Below, in pieces: positions 1-7,716 of a DNA stretch of 36,870 bases; position 1 is the stretch's first letter, and every line of letters begins with the position of its first letter. The stretch spans positions 3,297-40,166 of the forward strand of contig JAFLUD010000009.1 of NCBI GenBank assembly GCA_022508965.1. The letters are read 5' to 3'. The stretch comes from Oscillospiraceae bacterium (GTDB taxonomy: Bacteria; Bacillota; Clostridia; Oscillospirales; Ruminococcaceae). Made by a program: the position numbers and the translations under genes. The notes under the pieces are model-generated. The model was not told where the DNA came from and did no database searches. It saw only the letters and a program-made list of their open reading frames with translations.

Positions 1-125
1 AATCCCTGCTTGACGGTATCACATACGGCGATAAGGACGTTCATGTAAGGATCACGATCGACGATTACTTCGCTTGGGGCGGAGGGGATGAAAGCGCGGT
101 GTTGAAATCGCTGGAAAGGCTGTAA
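1..125 (+). CDS. C-terminal fragment of a lipoprotein-like protein (paralogue of the next gene)
   Basis: An open frame runs from the window edge (first full codon at base 3) to a TAA at 123-125, giving 40 residues; the 5' end lies outside the window. The residues include VRITIDD and end in KSLERL. The next gene ends with VRVTLDD and KSLERLD at the same spacing, so the two are tandem paralogues. It has no recognised domain and its function is unknown. A strong terminator follows at 158-192. Confidence 0.7.
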   Translation, partial: SLLDGITYGDKDVHVRITIDDYFAWGGGDESAVLKSLERL

Positions 126-157
126 ATTCGTTTAATGCAAAGTCCCTAAAATAATTC

Positions 158-192
158 AAAACCTGCTTGGACGAACGTCCGGGCAGGTTTTA
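158..192 (+). terminator. Rho-independent terminator
   Basis: The outer stem AAAACCTGC/GCAGGTTTT encloses an inner GGAC/GTCC stem and the 3' arm ends in TTTTA. It lies 33 bases after the stop of the upstream fragment and separates it from its paralogue. A second hairpin, GCGGGG/CCCCGC, sits at 230-247 in the otherwise featureless spacer before the next gene. Confidence 0.8.
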
Positions 193-329
193 CTGTAATA
201 TTTTCCGCAATTCTCCGTCAATATTAGTAGCGGGGCAGCTCCCCCGCAAAGGCGCGGCAGGGCGCAAAACTCTCCCAAATAGCCTTTCACGCGCCCGCCG
301 AGCCTTATTGTAATACAGGAGGAAACATC

Positions 330-1304
330 ATGAAAAAAATCACGGCAATCATCGCGGCAATAGTTATTTTCGCTCCGCTTGTGCTTCTGTTATCCGGCTG
401 CGGGAATTCCGAACCTGCTTCGGAAAACAATTCAACGTCCGAATACAGCAGCGAACAGTCCACGCAAACAACCACCGAAAAAGAACCCGAAAGCGTTCCC
501 GAAAAACAAAAGCCCGACGGCGAGCCAACGTTCCTTATCTGCCCGGACGGCGAGCCGCTCTACACCTCGGAGATAACGCAGTTTTGCAGCTATAAAAGAG
601 ATAATCACATCGAGCTTGTCCCCGACGCGGAGGGCAGCCTCGAAAACTTCACCGCGGCGCGCTGCGACGGATTTGTTTACGGGTACGTTCCCGAGAGGTC
701 GTATAATTTTGTGGACAACCCCGAGCTTTTCGATTTCAAGACCACCAACAGAGAATACCGTTACTATAAGGGCAAGGAATATCCCAACATCACGGAATTC
801 ACACGGATACGCGAGGGCGATAAGTTCGGAACGCTGACCGTAAGCCGCGCGTGCTCTTATTTCAGCGGGGAATACCGCGATCTTTCCGACGAGGAAAAAA
901 CGCTCCCGGGAGCATATTATGTAGGCGGCTGCCTGGAGCTTGAGGGCGAGATAGAGCTTACGGGCTATATGCTCGTTGAGGTGGATAATCTGTACAACTC
1001 CGACGGCGATCTATACTTTTTCCCCGACGGCGAAAGCAGCACAAAACTCCCGTATATCGCAGACCATTGGGACAGAGAAAATCATACGCTGTATGAAGAA
1101 TACAACAGCTCGTTCTACGGGTATTACGGAAGCTATTTCGGCCTCGGCAACATGAACGATTATGATATAGACTTCTACGGTCTGCGCCCCGGGGACGAAT
1201 TCGTTAAAGTCAGGGTAACGCTCGACGATATAAGCTATGACACGCACGATATGCTGTACCGCTTCTCAAATGTCTCGCTCAAAAGCCTGGAACGCCTTGA
1301 TTAA
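330..1304 (+). CDS. Putative secreted lipoprotein with Ser/Thr-rich linker, unknown function
   Basis: The 324-aa protein starts with a type II signal peptide: MKK, a hydrophobic stretch, then the lipobox LLSGC with the lipidated Cys at residue 24. A Ser/Thr/Glu-rich linker covers roughly residues 26-65. The remainder is an acidic, Tyr-rich domain that I cannot assign to a family. The ATG follows an AGGAGG ribosome site at 7-base spacing. Its last 35 residues resemble the end of the preceding partial gene, so this is one of at least two tandem paralogues. It should be an extracytoplasmic membrane-anchored protein; a binding role is only a guess. The stop codon lies inside a small inverted repeat (1301-1342). 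Confidence 0.75.
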   Translation: MKKITAIIAAIVIFAPLVLLLSGCGNSEPASENNSTSEYSSEQSTQTTTEKEPESVPEKQKPDGEPTFLICPDGEPLYTSEITQFCSYKRDNHIELVPDAEGSLENFTAARCDGFVYGYVPERSYNFVDNPELFDFKTTNREYRYYKGKEYPNITEFTRIREGDKFGTLTVSRACSYFSGEYRDLSDEEKTLPGAYYVGGCLELEGEIELTGYMLVEVDNLYNSDGDLYFFPDGESSTKLPYIADHWDRENHTLYEEYNSSFYGYYGSYFGLGNMNDYDIDFYGLRPGDEFVKVRVTLDDISYDTHDMLYRFSNVSLKSLERLD

Positions 1305-1342
1305 GGCAATACCGCACAATTATTGTAGAGTGATTGCCTTAA
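1301..1342. repeat. 42-bp inverted repeat, short relative of the element at the window end
   Basis: The perfect 10-bp arms TTAAGGCAAT and ATTGCCTTAA enclose 22 bases that begin ACCGCACAA. The first 19 bases match the element at 36813 in 18 positions. It provides the TAA of the upstream lipoprotein gene. There is no T-run, so it is not a canonical terminator. Confidence 0.65.
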
Positions 1343-1348
1343 ATACGC

Positions 1349-1377
1349 TTGACAAATTTTACTTTATGTGCTAAAAT
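1349..1377 (+). promoter_or_regulatory. Sigma-A promoter for the 57-aa gene and tyrosine phosphatase
   Basis: A perfect TTGACA at 1349-1354 is followed by 17 bases and TAAAAT at 1372-1377. Transcription should start near 1384, giving a leader of about 22 bases before the ATG at 1406. Confidence 0.8.
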
Positions 1378-1405
1378 ATTGTTATGACTTGTAAAGGAGA
1401 ACGCC

Positions 1406-1579
1406 ATGGAACCGCTTGACCTGATACGCGACAAATTCTCTCAAGACTGCTCCGTCGAAACGGTGCTGCATCTCGTCATGGCGCAGTTTGACCTGTCCGA
1501 ACAGCAAGCGCAGGCGAAGCTCGACGAGTATTTCGAGATAGTTGAGATGATGGAGAGGGAGCGCGAAAATCTCTCATAA
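1406..1579 (+). CDS. Small hypothetical protein, 57 aa
   Basis: The ATG lies 5 bases after an AAAGGAGA ribosome site, directly downstream of a strong sigma-A promoter. The product begins MEPLDLIRDKFSQD and ends MMERERENLS. It is acidic, has no membrane segment or signal peptide, and its pattern suggests amphipathic helices. The gene ends 30 bases before the tyrosine phosphatase start, so they are very likely co-transcribed. I do not recognise a family. A helical partner or regulator of the phosphatase is possible but rests only on neighbourhood. Confidence 0.7.
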   Translation: MEPLDLIRDKFSQDCSVETVLHLVMAQFDLSEQQAQAKLDEYFEIVEMMERERENLS

Positions 1580-1609
1580 TATACCTAATTCCGAAAGGAG
1601 AATTCGCAG

Positions 1610-2071
1610 ATGAAGATACTTTTCGTATGTCATGGGAATATCTGCCGCAGTCCGATGGCGGAGTATGTGCTGCGGGATATCTGCGAGAAGCGGGGGATAA
1701 AGGGCGTTTATGTTGAGAGCGCCGCGACCTCCTCCGAGGAACTCGGAAACGGCGTCCATTACGGCACGCGCGGCATCCTTGACCGTCTGGGGATAGATTG
1801 CTCAAAAAAACGTGCGCGTAAGATCACCAAGTCCGATTATGAGGAATTCGATCTGCTTATAGGAATGGACGGCGCGAATATTCAGAATATGCTGCGCTTC
1901 TGGGGCGATGAAAAGCATAAGCTGCACCTGCTTTCGGAATTCGCGGAGAATCCGAATTCCCGCGACATCTCCGACCCGTGGTATACCGGCGATTTCGAGA
2001 GTACTTATCGAGATGTAAAAGCAGGCTGCGAGGGACTGGCGGAATTGCTTAGTTATTACAAACCAAAATAA
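1610..2071 (+). CDS. Low-molecular-weight protein-tyrosine phosphatase
   Basis: The 153-aa cytoplasmic enzyme of the LMW-PTP family hydrolyses phosphotyrosine. It is the usual length for the family. The P-loop CX5R is CHGNICR at residues 7-13 followed by Ser14, with Cys7 the nucleophile and Arg13 binding phosphate. The general-acid Asp is D122 in the DPWY motif. The ATG follows a GAAAGGAG ribosome site. In Firmicutes such enzymes often counteract bacterial tyrosine kinases controlling exopolysaccharide, but no kinase or capsule gene is in the window. An arsenate reductase of the same fold is less likely because the DPW motif is intact. Confidence 0.92.
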   Translation: MKILFVCHGNICRSPMAEYVLRDICEKRGIKGVYVESAATSSEELGNGVHYGTRGILDRLGIDCSKKRARKITKSDYEEFDLLIGMDGANIQNMLRFWGDEKHKLHLLSEFAENPNSRDISDPWYTGDFESTYRDVKAGCEGLAELLSYYKPK

Positions 2072-2123
2072 AAACAGTGGAGAGCGTTAAAAACTCTTCC
2101 CTTTATTTTTATAATGCGCGTTA

Positions 2124-2224
2124 GGCTGTCGAGAAGCCCTCAGATGCTAGGAAGCGTCGCTTCGGCTAGGCTTTGTGCCTGCCGAAGCGGCGGTGACAAC
2201 GCAGATGAGGGTTTATCGGCAGCC
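2124..2224. repeat. MITE/REP-like palindromic element, copy 1
   Basis: About 101 bp are bounded by inverted ends: GGCTGTCGAGAAGCCCTCA at the left pairs with TGAGGGTTTATCGGCAGCC at the right, 16 of 19 positions. Inside are CGCTTCGGCTAGGC and TTGTGCCTGCC blocks and TGACAACG. The reverse complement of the element at 36621-36736 carries the same ends and blocks in the same order. It fills the gap between the phosphatase and the convergent small gene ending at 2227. Confidence 0.8.
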
Positions 2225-2226
2225 GA

Positions 2227-2352
2227 CTATTGTCGAATGTAGATTCCCTGTTCCTCTATATATTCTTCCAAGTCTTGCTTCATATCGTCCACCCAGGAAG
2301 AATTGTCGGAGCTGTCGGGTTTTTCCGGGAGCTTCTTTTCCTTGTCGTCCAT
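2227..2352 (-). CDS. Small acidic hypothetical protein, 41 aa
   Basis: On the minus strand an AGGAGG ribosome site precedes the ATG at 2352, 9 bases after the stop of the SpoIID-domain gene. The product starts MDDKEKKLPEKPDSSDNSSW and ends EEQGIYIRQ. It is highly charged and has no membrane segment. The tight spacing and good ribosome site support it as the last gene of the sortase/SpoIID operon. Function unknown. Confidence 0.65.
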   Translation of the reverse strand: MDDKEKKLPEKPDSSDNSSWVDDMKQDLEEYIEEQGIYIRQ

Positions 2353-2361
2353 ACGTTCCTC

Positions 2362-3756
2362 CTATTTTACGATAGTTCCCTGATAATAGAACTCGAGTAT
2401 CTGCTTGTAGTCCCACACCCAGTATTTCGCGAGGTTGTTCGCACCGTTCTGGGAAAGCCCCACGCCGTGACCGTAGCCGTATGTAGTGAAGATAAACTCG
2501 TCGGTTGCGGAGTCGTAGTCCACGTCAAAAGCGACCGAGCGGATATCGAAATCCATTATCTGTTCGCGGAATATCCGTCCCGTGATATTGACCGTTTTTC
2601 CCGAGGAATTCGTGTAGCTTTGGTGACCGCCGATCGACATAGCTCCGACGTATTTTCCCTCGGTGTAGCCGTCAATGGAGATCCAGTTTGCGGGATTGCC
2701 CGAAAGCGATATGCCGGTGGTATTGTAAACGCGCGACTTTATGTTCGAGGAACTGAACCGCGCAGTCCTGCCGTAGTTTGGATCGTATTCCGCGTCAAGC
2801 TCGCAGTAAACGCTTTGCAGATAGGGAAGGGGATTGCCCCAGACGTTCTGGCTGGACGCCGTATATCCCGCCGAAGAAGCGGAATACACCGCCTGGATGA
2901 TCTCGCCGTTGTAGTAGACCGCCTGCCCGATGACCGAGGCAGTCAGCACTCTTACCGAATCGGGAACGTTGTTGCTGAGAATGACCGAGGGGTTGTTTCC
3001 GTGAAGATTGTTGTACTTAACGTGGGTATACGCCGCGACCGCCTGCGCCTTTATAGCCTCGGGAGCGAACGTTCCGCCGATCTCGTTCGCAACTATACGC
3101 GAGATGATATCCAACGCCTTTCCCGAAACGACCTCGCCGCGGTTGTTTACGGTGAGGATCTCGTTTGCCGCCTCGCTGTTTACGGTGGATTGATTGGGCT
3201 GAGTGGAGGACGAGCTGCTGCTCGAGGTGGATTCGGAAGACGACGAGGGAGAACTCGTGGTGGTAGTCGTCGTTGAGGTGGTCGTAGTAGTTGACGAGGA
3301 ATTCGTTGTCGTCGTAGTGCTGCTAGAGGATCTGGTCGTTGTGGTGGTCGAAGAAGTCGTCGTGGAGCTTGTCGAAGAACTCGTGGAGCTCGTAGTGCTC
3401 GAGGTGCTCGACCCCGAGGAACTGCTCTCGCCGGAGGGGAGATTGTTCACAAGCTCGCTCGGAATATACGAAGATGAGCTGAACGGCTTTTGAGCCAGCG
3501 ACGGGTTCCCGAACGAGATATTCACGAGATTCTCAAAAACGTTCGTGCCGTTGTTGTTCTCATCGTCCGATGGGATCAAAAAATCCGATGTTCCCACGCC
3601 GTGCGCCTCGTCGTCGGGATCCTCATAGCCCGAGGGAGGCTCGGGAACAACGTCGGCACTGCCGCTCTCGACCGTTCCCATAACCGCGCAGGTAAACAGA
3701 TACGCGTTGAGAATACACAGCGCCACAATGATTTTCACTAGCGAAAGATGTTTCAT
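2362..3756 (-). CDS. SpoIID/LytB-domain cell-wall protein with long Ser/Thr linker
   Basis: The 464-aa protein has an N-terminal hydrophobic segment (residues about 7-27, signal anchor or signal peptide). A nearly pure Ser/Thr linker follows at about 111-185. The SpoIID domain covers roughly 205-464 and includes VANEIGG (E224 matches the catalytic Glu of SpoIID lytic transglycosylase) and GYGHGVGLSQNGA at about 426-438. SpoIID-family proteins cleave denuded glycan strands during engulfment; other members are amidase enhancers. The surface-type linker and position after three sortases suggest a vegetative envelope protein rather than SpoIID itself, and spoIIR/spoIIQ are not nearby. The low-complexity linker creates a spurious antisense frame rich in Val/Glu. 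Confidence 0.85.
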   Translation of the reverse strand: MKHLSLVKIIVALCILNAYLFTCAVMGTVESGSADVVPEPPSGYEDPDDEAHGVGTSDFLIPSDDENNNGTNVFENLVNISFGNPSLAQKPFSSSSYIPSELVNNLPSGESSSSGSSTSSTTSSTSSSTSSTTTSSTTTTTRSSSSTTTTTNSSSTTTTTSTTTTTTSSPSSSSESTSSSSSSSTQPNQSTVNSEAANEILTVNNRGEVVSGKALDIISRIVANEIGGTFAPEAIKAQAVAAYTHVKYNNLHGNNPSVILSNNVPDSVRVLTASVIGQAVYYNGEIIQAVYSASSAGYTASSQNVWGNPLPYLQSVYCELDAEYDPNYGRTARFSSSNIKSRVYNTTGISLSGNPANWISIDGYTEGKYVGAMSIGGHQSYTNSSGKTVNITGRIFREQIMDFDIRSVAFDVDYDSATDEFIFTTYGYGHGVGLSQNGANNLAKYWVWDYKQILEFYYQGTIVK

Positions 3757-3770
3757 AAAACCGCCCTTTA

Positions 3771-4865
3771 TCAGTAATTTTTGGGATCGTCTTCAAGCCC
3801 GTGAGACTTGATATATTCGTCCATGCCCTTTACGACCGAGGTATCCCACGTTCTGCCCTTCCAAAGCTTTCCGAAGATGTCGTAATACGCGTCGAAGTAC
3901 TTTGTGCTGGATTTCTTGACTATCTTGGAGGTGTCTACCTCCGGGCTTTCGTTGGGGCGAACCTTTCTCGCTACGATAACCAGTCTGAGATCTAGGCTGA
4001 TATCCTGATCGCAGGTGGAAAGCGTCAGAAACTCGTCGCCGTATTCGACGTCAACACCCATCTCGTAAATGCTTCTGTCCTCGCATTCGAGAACGAAATC
4101 AAAGAATTCGTCGCGGTTCTTAAAGTAAAGATGCTTGTTGTATTCAAACACCTCGCCGTGCTCTTTATAAACGTTTGTGACGAATACGGAGATGATCTTA
4201 TAGCTGTTGTTCCCGTAAAGCGTGTCGAAGTTTATCACGGGCGAGTATTTCAAGAAGTCGATCCTGTGCTTGTAATTCATCAGCCCCGAGAACTGATACT
4301 TGTACATCATGTTATGCCCGTAGATAACGGTATTCTGGGGCATTCCGTCGGCTGTCACGGGACCCTCATAGTCCGCGAAAAGCGTTCCCGCAAACAGATA
4401 ATCCTTGTGGAAATCGCGGTGGAGATAGAAGTCGTTGTTGTCTGTCTGAACGACGGGATAGTCGATGTTTGTGCCGGGAATATTCAGCCAGCCGATGAAA
4501 TCGCTGTTCTCGGCGTAAAGCGCGGCGAACTCCTCGTTTACCGTGCCCTGCGGCAGATTGTCGATATGCTCCTTGGTGGGCTGGGTGTTTTTCAGCTCGA
4601 CAATTGCCTTGTCGGTAGCCGTGCCGTCCGCGACGTTCTGTTCGAGCTTCCCGAACTGCACAAAATACACGGCGATCATCACCAGCGCTACCACCAGAAC
4701 GATCAGCGCGGTAAGAAACACGATCTTCCTGAGGATCTCGCCCGTGCTGTCGCCCTTTACGGGGAAAAGCCCCGTGACGATGCTCTCCCAGAAGCCCTGT
4801 TTTTTCTTATTCTTTTTGTGATTTCCGCTTCTTTTGGGAGAGAAGCCCATATCCATTTCTGCCAT
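3771..4865 (-). CDS. Class B sortase, paralogue 1
   Basis: The 364-aa membrane-anchored cysteine transpeptidase has a basic cytoplasmic N-terminus (KKNKKKQ), one membrane segment at about 48-69, then the extracellular sortase domain. Catalytic residues are visible: His184 in IYGHNM, Cys285 in TLSTC and Arg294 in LRLVIVARKV. Class B features include FIGWLNIPGTNIDYPVVQ and the FYLHRDF region. Sortases cleave a C-terminal sorting motif and join the protein to peptidoglycan or pilin. It is the last of three tandem sortase genes, 14 bases before the SpoIID-domain gene. No protein with a sorting signal is encoded in the window, so its substrate is unknown. Confidence 0.92.
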   Translation of the reverse strand: MAEMDMGFSPKRSGNHKKNKKKQGFWESIVTGLFPVKGDSTGEILRKIVFLTALIVLVVALVMIAVYFVQFGKLEQNVADGTATDKAIVELKNTQPTKEHIDNLPQGTVNEEFAALYAENSDFIGWLNIPGTNIDYPVVQTDNNDFYLHRDFHKDYLFAGTLFADYEGPVTADGMPQNTVIYGHNMMYKYQFSGLMNYKHRIDFLKYSPVINFDTLYGNNSYKIISVFVTNVYKEHGEVFEYNKHLYFKNRDEFFDFVLECEDRSIYEMGVDVEYGDEFLTLSTCDQDISLDLRLVIVARKVRPNESPEVDTSKIVKKSSTKYFDAYYDIFGKLWKGRTWDTSVVKGMDEYIKSHGLEDDPKNY

Positions 4866-4914
4866 CGGTTGTCAATCCCTTCAAAATTTATATTAAGAAT
4901 ATTTAAGAACGCTG

Positions 4915-5970
4915 TTAATTTTTATACCCCTTGATAATGTCCGTCGGCCACTGTCTGCCGTTCCATTTTCCTCCGAAGGTGGAGTAATACATATCGTAGA
5001 ACAGCGGGCTGGGATTTGCGAACGCCTTGTCAACGTCAACAGATTCGCTTTCGCCGTCGCGAACCTTCCGCGCAAATACCACCCAGCGCGGGTCTGCCTT
5101 GTCGTTGTAGCCGTAGATACAGGTGGAGAGAGTGATAAGCTCGTCGCCGTACTGCAAGTCAACGTCGGGAGTGATAAAGGTCGAGCGGTCGAGGACCTGC
5201 GCGCAGTATTCGTCGAATTCGCTCTTGTTCTTGAAGTTGTGAACGCGGTGATAGTTGAAGACTTCGCCCGCGACATCCTCGGTGTTCACCAGCATACCCG
5301 CGAAGATCTTGTAGGTCGAGGTATCGTAAAGGGTGCTGAACGTTACTGTCGGATGATTTTTGTAGTAGCTGATATCTGTTTTGTCGGAGTGGGTGTAGCT
5401 GTAATTAAAATATCTCGACAGCTTTCCGAAGATCTCGCCCGACTGCATATTGTGTCCGTAAAGAACGATGTTCGCGGGACGCTTATCGGCGGTAATGGGA
5501 CTGCGGCAGTCCGCGAAGATCGCTCCCGAAATGCTGTTCTCGCCCTTATAGTTGTGGGTGAGGTAATAGTCGTTGTCTTTGCCCTGCATTACAACATAGT
5601 CGATAAACGGCTTCTCGTTCGGGTCGGTAGAGCCGATGGTTATCCACCCGATAACGTCCTTGTTTATCTCAAGAAGCGGCAAAAACTGCTCCTGAACGGT
5701 AGGGAACTCCTTTTCGAGCTGTTCGAGCTTTTCGGTGTCGATAGTAACTCCCGTGCCGTGGTAGAGATTAGCCAGCTCCTCGTTTTCCTTATTTTCTCCG
5801 GAAACTCTTCCTTTAAACACGAAAATCATCGAGAGCGTTATGATGAGGACCACGATAGCTCCCAAGAAGATGATTTTTCTGATGACCTCCGAGGAATTAT
5901 CACCCTTCCACGGTATAAGGTATTTTGCGACCTTTAAGAACACATTTTCCTTTTCCGCAAAGTTTGCCAT
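4915..5970 (-). CDS. Class B sortase, paralogue 2
   Basis: The 351-aa protein has a membrane segment at about 34-53 and an extracellular sortase B domain. The catalytic triad is His173 (LYGHNMQ), Cys284 (TLSTC) and Arg295 (PRWVVFARKVR). A GGGGGAA ribosome site precedes the ATG. It lies 27 bases after the third paralogue's stop and 49 bases before the first paralogue, consistent with one transcript. It is clearly divergent from both neighbours outside the core motifs, which argues for an old triplication and distinct substrates. The TIGSTDPNEKPF insert near residue 111 is unlike the other two copies. Confidence 0.92.
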   Translation of the reverse strand: MANFAEKENVFLKVAKYLIPWKGDNSSEVIRKIIFLGAIVVLIITLSMIFVFKGRVSGENKENEELANLYHGTGVTIDTEKLEQLEKEFPTVQEQFLPLLEINKDVIGWITIGSTDPNEKPFIDYVVMQGKDNDYYLTHNYKGENSISGAIFADCRSPITADKRPANIVLYGHNMQSGEIFGKLSRYFNYSYTHSDKTDISYYKNHPTVTFSTLYDTSTYKIFAGMLVNTEDVAGEVFNYHRVHNFKNKSEFDEYCAQVLDRSTFITPDVDLQYGDELITLSTCIYGYNDKADPRWVVFARKVRDGESESVDVDKAFANPSPLFYDMYYSTFGGKWNGRQWPTDIIKGYKN

Positions 5971-5997
5971 ACAAATTCCCCCATTCTATAATGTCTG

Positions 5998-7203
5998 TCA
6001 GTAGCTCAGCAGCTTGGATCTGTCCCAGACGGAGCCTGACCAGGTGCCGTTAATGCGGTCATAATAGTAGTCAAACAATTTCGCCTGATAGTTTCGGTAA
6101 GCCTTGGAAGTATCGACATATTCGCTCTCGCCGGGACGTACCTTTCGCGCGAGAATGACCCACCTGGTGTCCACCTGTTTTCCGAGCGGCCAATAGCAGG
6201 TGGAGAGAGTCAGAAGCTCGTCGCCGTATTTAAGGTCAACGTCGGTAAAGAACCAGCTTCTGTCCATGACATCCAGGATATAGTTGTTGAAATCCGCCGC
6301 GTTCTCGAACTTGGTTTTCGTGATGTAATCGAACACCTCTCCGTACTGTTCCTGTGTGTTGCAGATCATACCCGCGAAGATCTTGTAGGTCTCGCTGCCG
6401 CCGTCGGGAGTCGCCATCATAACAGTCGGATGAACCTTGTAGAAAGCGATCGGCTCGCGGCTCTTGTCGTTGGGAACATAGTGCATAACATATGCGAAGA
6501 ACTGTCCGTTAGACATATTATGCCCGAAGAGAATAGTATTGTCGTCGGTTCCGTCCCATTTATTCAGATAGCTCGAAAAAACCGTTCCCGAAATAGATTC
6601 GTTTCCGTTGAAGTCGTGGTTGAGATAATAGTTGTTGTCGGTCGACTGAACGATAACGTTGTTTATCATCGTATCGGTAATACATATCCAGCCGCGCGTA
6701 TCGGGATTTCGCTTGATAAGCTCGTCGAAGTTGATGTTAAGCGGCGTGTTCACAACGGGAGTAAGGTCGATGAATTCCGGCTCCTCGGTGCCCGCGGAGG
6801 TCGCAATATTCGCGTCTGGATTGGCGATGTGGTCGGGCTGACGGTAGCTGCCGTTGTTATTTATCGGATTTCCCGCGATGTTCGCAAGCTCGTTGTTTAG
6901 CTTGTCGCCCTTTGCGATGCTGAATATCTGCCACCCCAAAAACATCAGCGCGCCGATAAGCACCGCCACCGCCATCAGCAAAAACGCCTTGCGGAATTTC
7001 TCGGAGGGCGGATCGTCCGCCTGCGGAAACGCCGCCACCGCGAATTTCACAAATGGATTCTGATTTCTTCTGCCGCTTATCTTGTCGCTCTTTTTTACCT
7101 TTCTCGGAGCGCTCTCCGAGGACATCTCGAACTTGTCGAGAGCGATATCTCTGCGGCTTTCGGGTTTTTTCTTTTTTCTTGGTTCGTCGTCTAAGTAAGG
7201 CAT
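5998..7203 (-). CDS. Class B sortase, paralogue 3 with extended N-terminus
   Basis: The 401-aa protein has a long, Lys/Arg-rich cytoplasmic N-terminus (PRKKKKPESRR, then PRKVKKSDK), a membrane segment at about 74-94 and an Asn/Pro-rich stalk at about 100-145. The sortase B domain has His228 (LFGHNM), Cys336 (TLSTC) and Arg347 (TRWVILARKVR), so the active site is intact. The ATG follows AAAGGGG, 24 bases after the pncC stop. The extended basic N-terminus is larger than in typical SrtB and could interact with membrane or partner proteins; that is inference. Confidence 0.92.
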   Translation of the reverse strand: MPYLDDEPRKKKKPESRRDIALDKFEMSSESAPRKVKKSDKISGRRNQNPFVKFAVAAFPQADDPPSEKFRKAFLLMAVAVLIGALMFLGWQIFSIAKGDKLNNELANIAGNPINNNGSYRQPDHIANPDANIATSAGTEEPEFIDLTPVVNTPLNINFDELIKRNPDTRGWICITDTMINNVIVQSTDNNYYLNHDFNGNESISGTVFSSYLNKWDGTDDNTILFGHNMSNGQFFAYVMHYVPNDKSREPIAFYKVHPTVMMATPDGGSETYKIFAGMICNTQEQYGEVFDYITKTKFENAADFNNYILDVMDRSWFFTDVDLKYGDELLTLSTCYWPLGKQVDTRWVILARKVRPGESEYVDTSKAYRNYQAKLFDYYYDRINGTWSGSVWDRSKLLSY

Positions 7204-7227
7204 TTTATTTTCCCCTTTCGAATATGT

Positions 7228-7716
7228 TTATTTCTGTATTTTTTTAAGAAGCATAGCAAGCGCCTGTTCGGTCGCCGCAATGCGAATATGATCGCGTCCT
7301 TTATTCTCAAACGTGAATTTCTCACAGTCGGCCGAGAACCTGTCGCAAACGCATATATAGACTGTTCCGACGGGATTTTCGTCCGTGCCGCCGTCGGGAC
7401 CCGCAATTCCCGTGGTGGATACCGCAAGATCCGCGCCGGATACTGTAAGCGCCCCCCTTGCCATTTCCTCGGCGCACTGTTCGCTGTATTCGGTGAACTG
7501 TTCCAGCGTTTTTTCCGAAACACCCAGAGTTTTATGCTTTATCCTGTTTGAGTAGGAGCAAACCCCGAATTCTATCACCGCGCTGCTTCCCGGAACGGAC
7601 GTTATTGCCGCCGAGATCAAACCGCCCGTACAGCTCTCCGCCGTGGAAACGCGAAGCCCGCGCGCGGAACATTCCTCAACTATCTTTTCGGCTAATTTTC
7701 TGACATTGTCGTTCAT
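7228..7716 (-). CDS. pncC: Nicotinamide-nucleotide amidohydrolase (CinA C-terminal family)
   Basis: The 162-aa cytoplasmic enzyme of the PncC/CinA-C family deamidates NMN to nicotinate mononucleotide in pyridine nucleotide recycling. Family motifs are STAESCTGGLIS near residue 24, FGVCSYSN and STTGIAGPDGG with PVGTV downstream. It is a stand-alone domain without the N-terminal CinA competence domain. The ATG at 7716 shares its A with the TGA of thiI (TGATG), indicating translational coupling; a TTG one codon upstream is possible but less likely. It sits between thiI and the first sortase gene. Confidence 0.9.
   Translation of the reverse strand: MNDNVRKLAEKIVEECSARGLRVSTAESCTGGLISAAITSVPGSSAVIEFGVCSYSNRIKHKTLGVSEKTLEQFTEYSEQCAEEMARGALTVSGADLAVSTTGIAGPDGGTDENPVGTVYICVCDRFSADCEKFTFENKGRDHIRIAATEQALAMLLKKIQK

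Noticed and set aside
2083-2115. Terminator after the tyrosine phosphatase
   Set aside because: GGAGAG/CTCTTCC is a weak, bulged stem; the following T-rich stretch is suggestive but not enough to call.
2230-3276. Long plus-strand frame over the SpoIID gene
   Set aside because: It is antisense to a gene with clear SpoIID motifs, has no ribosome site and includes a Val/Glu-rich stretch that is just the reverse of the Ser/Thr linker.
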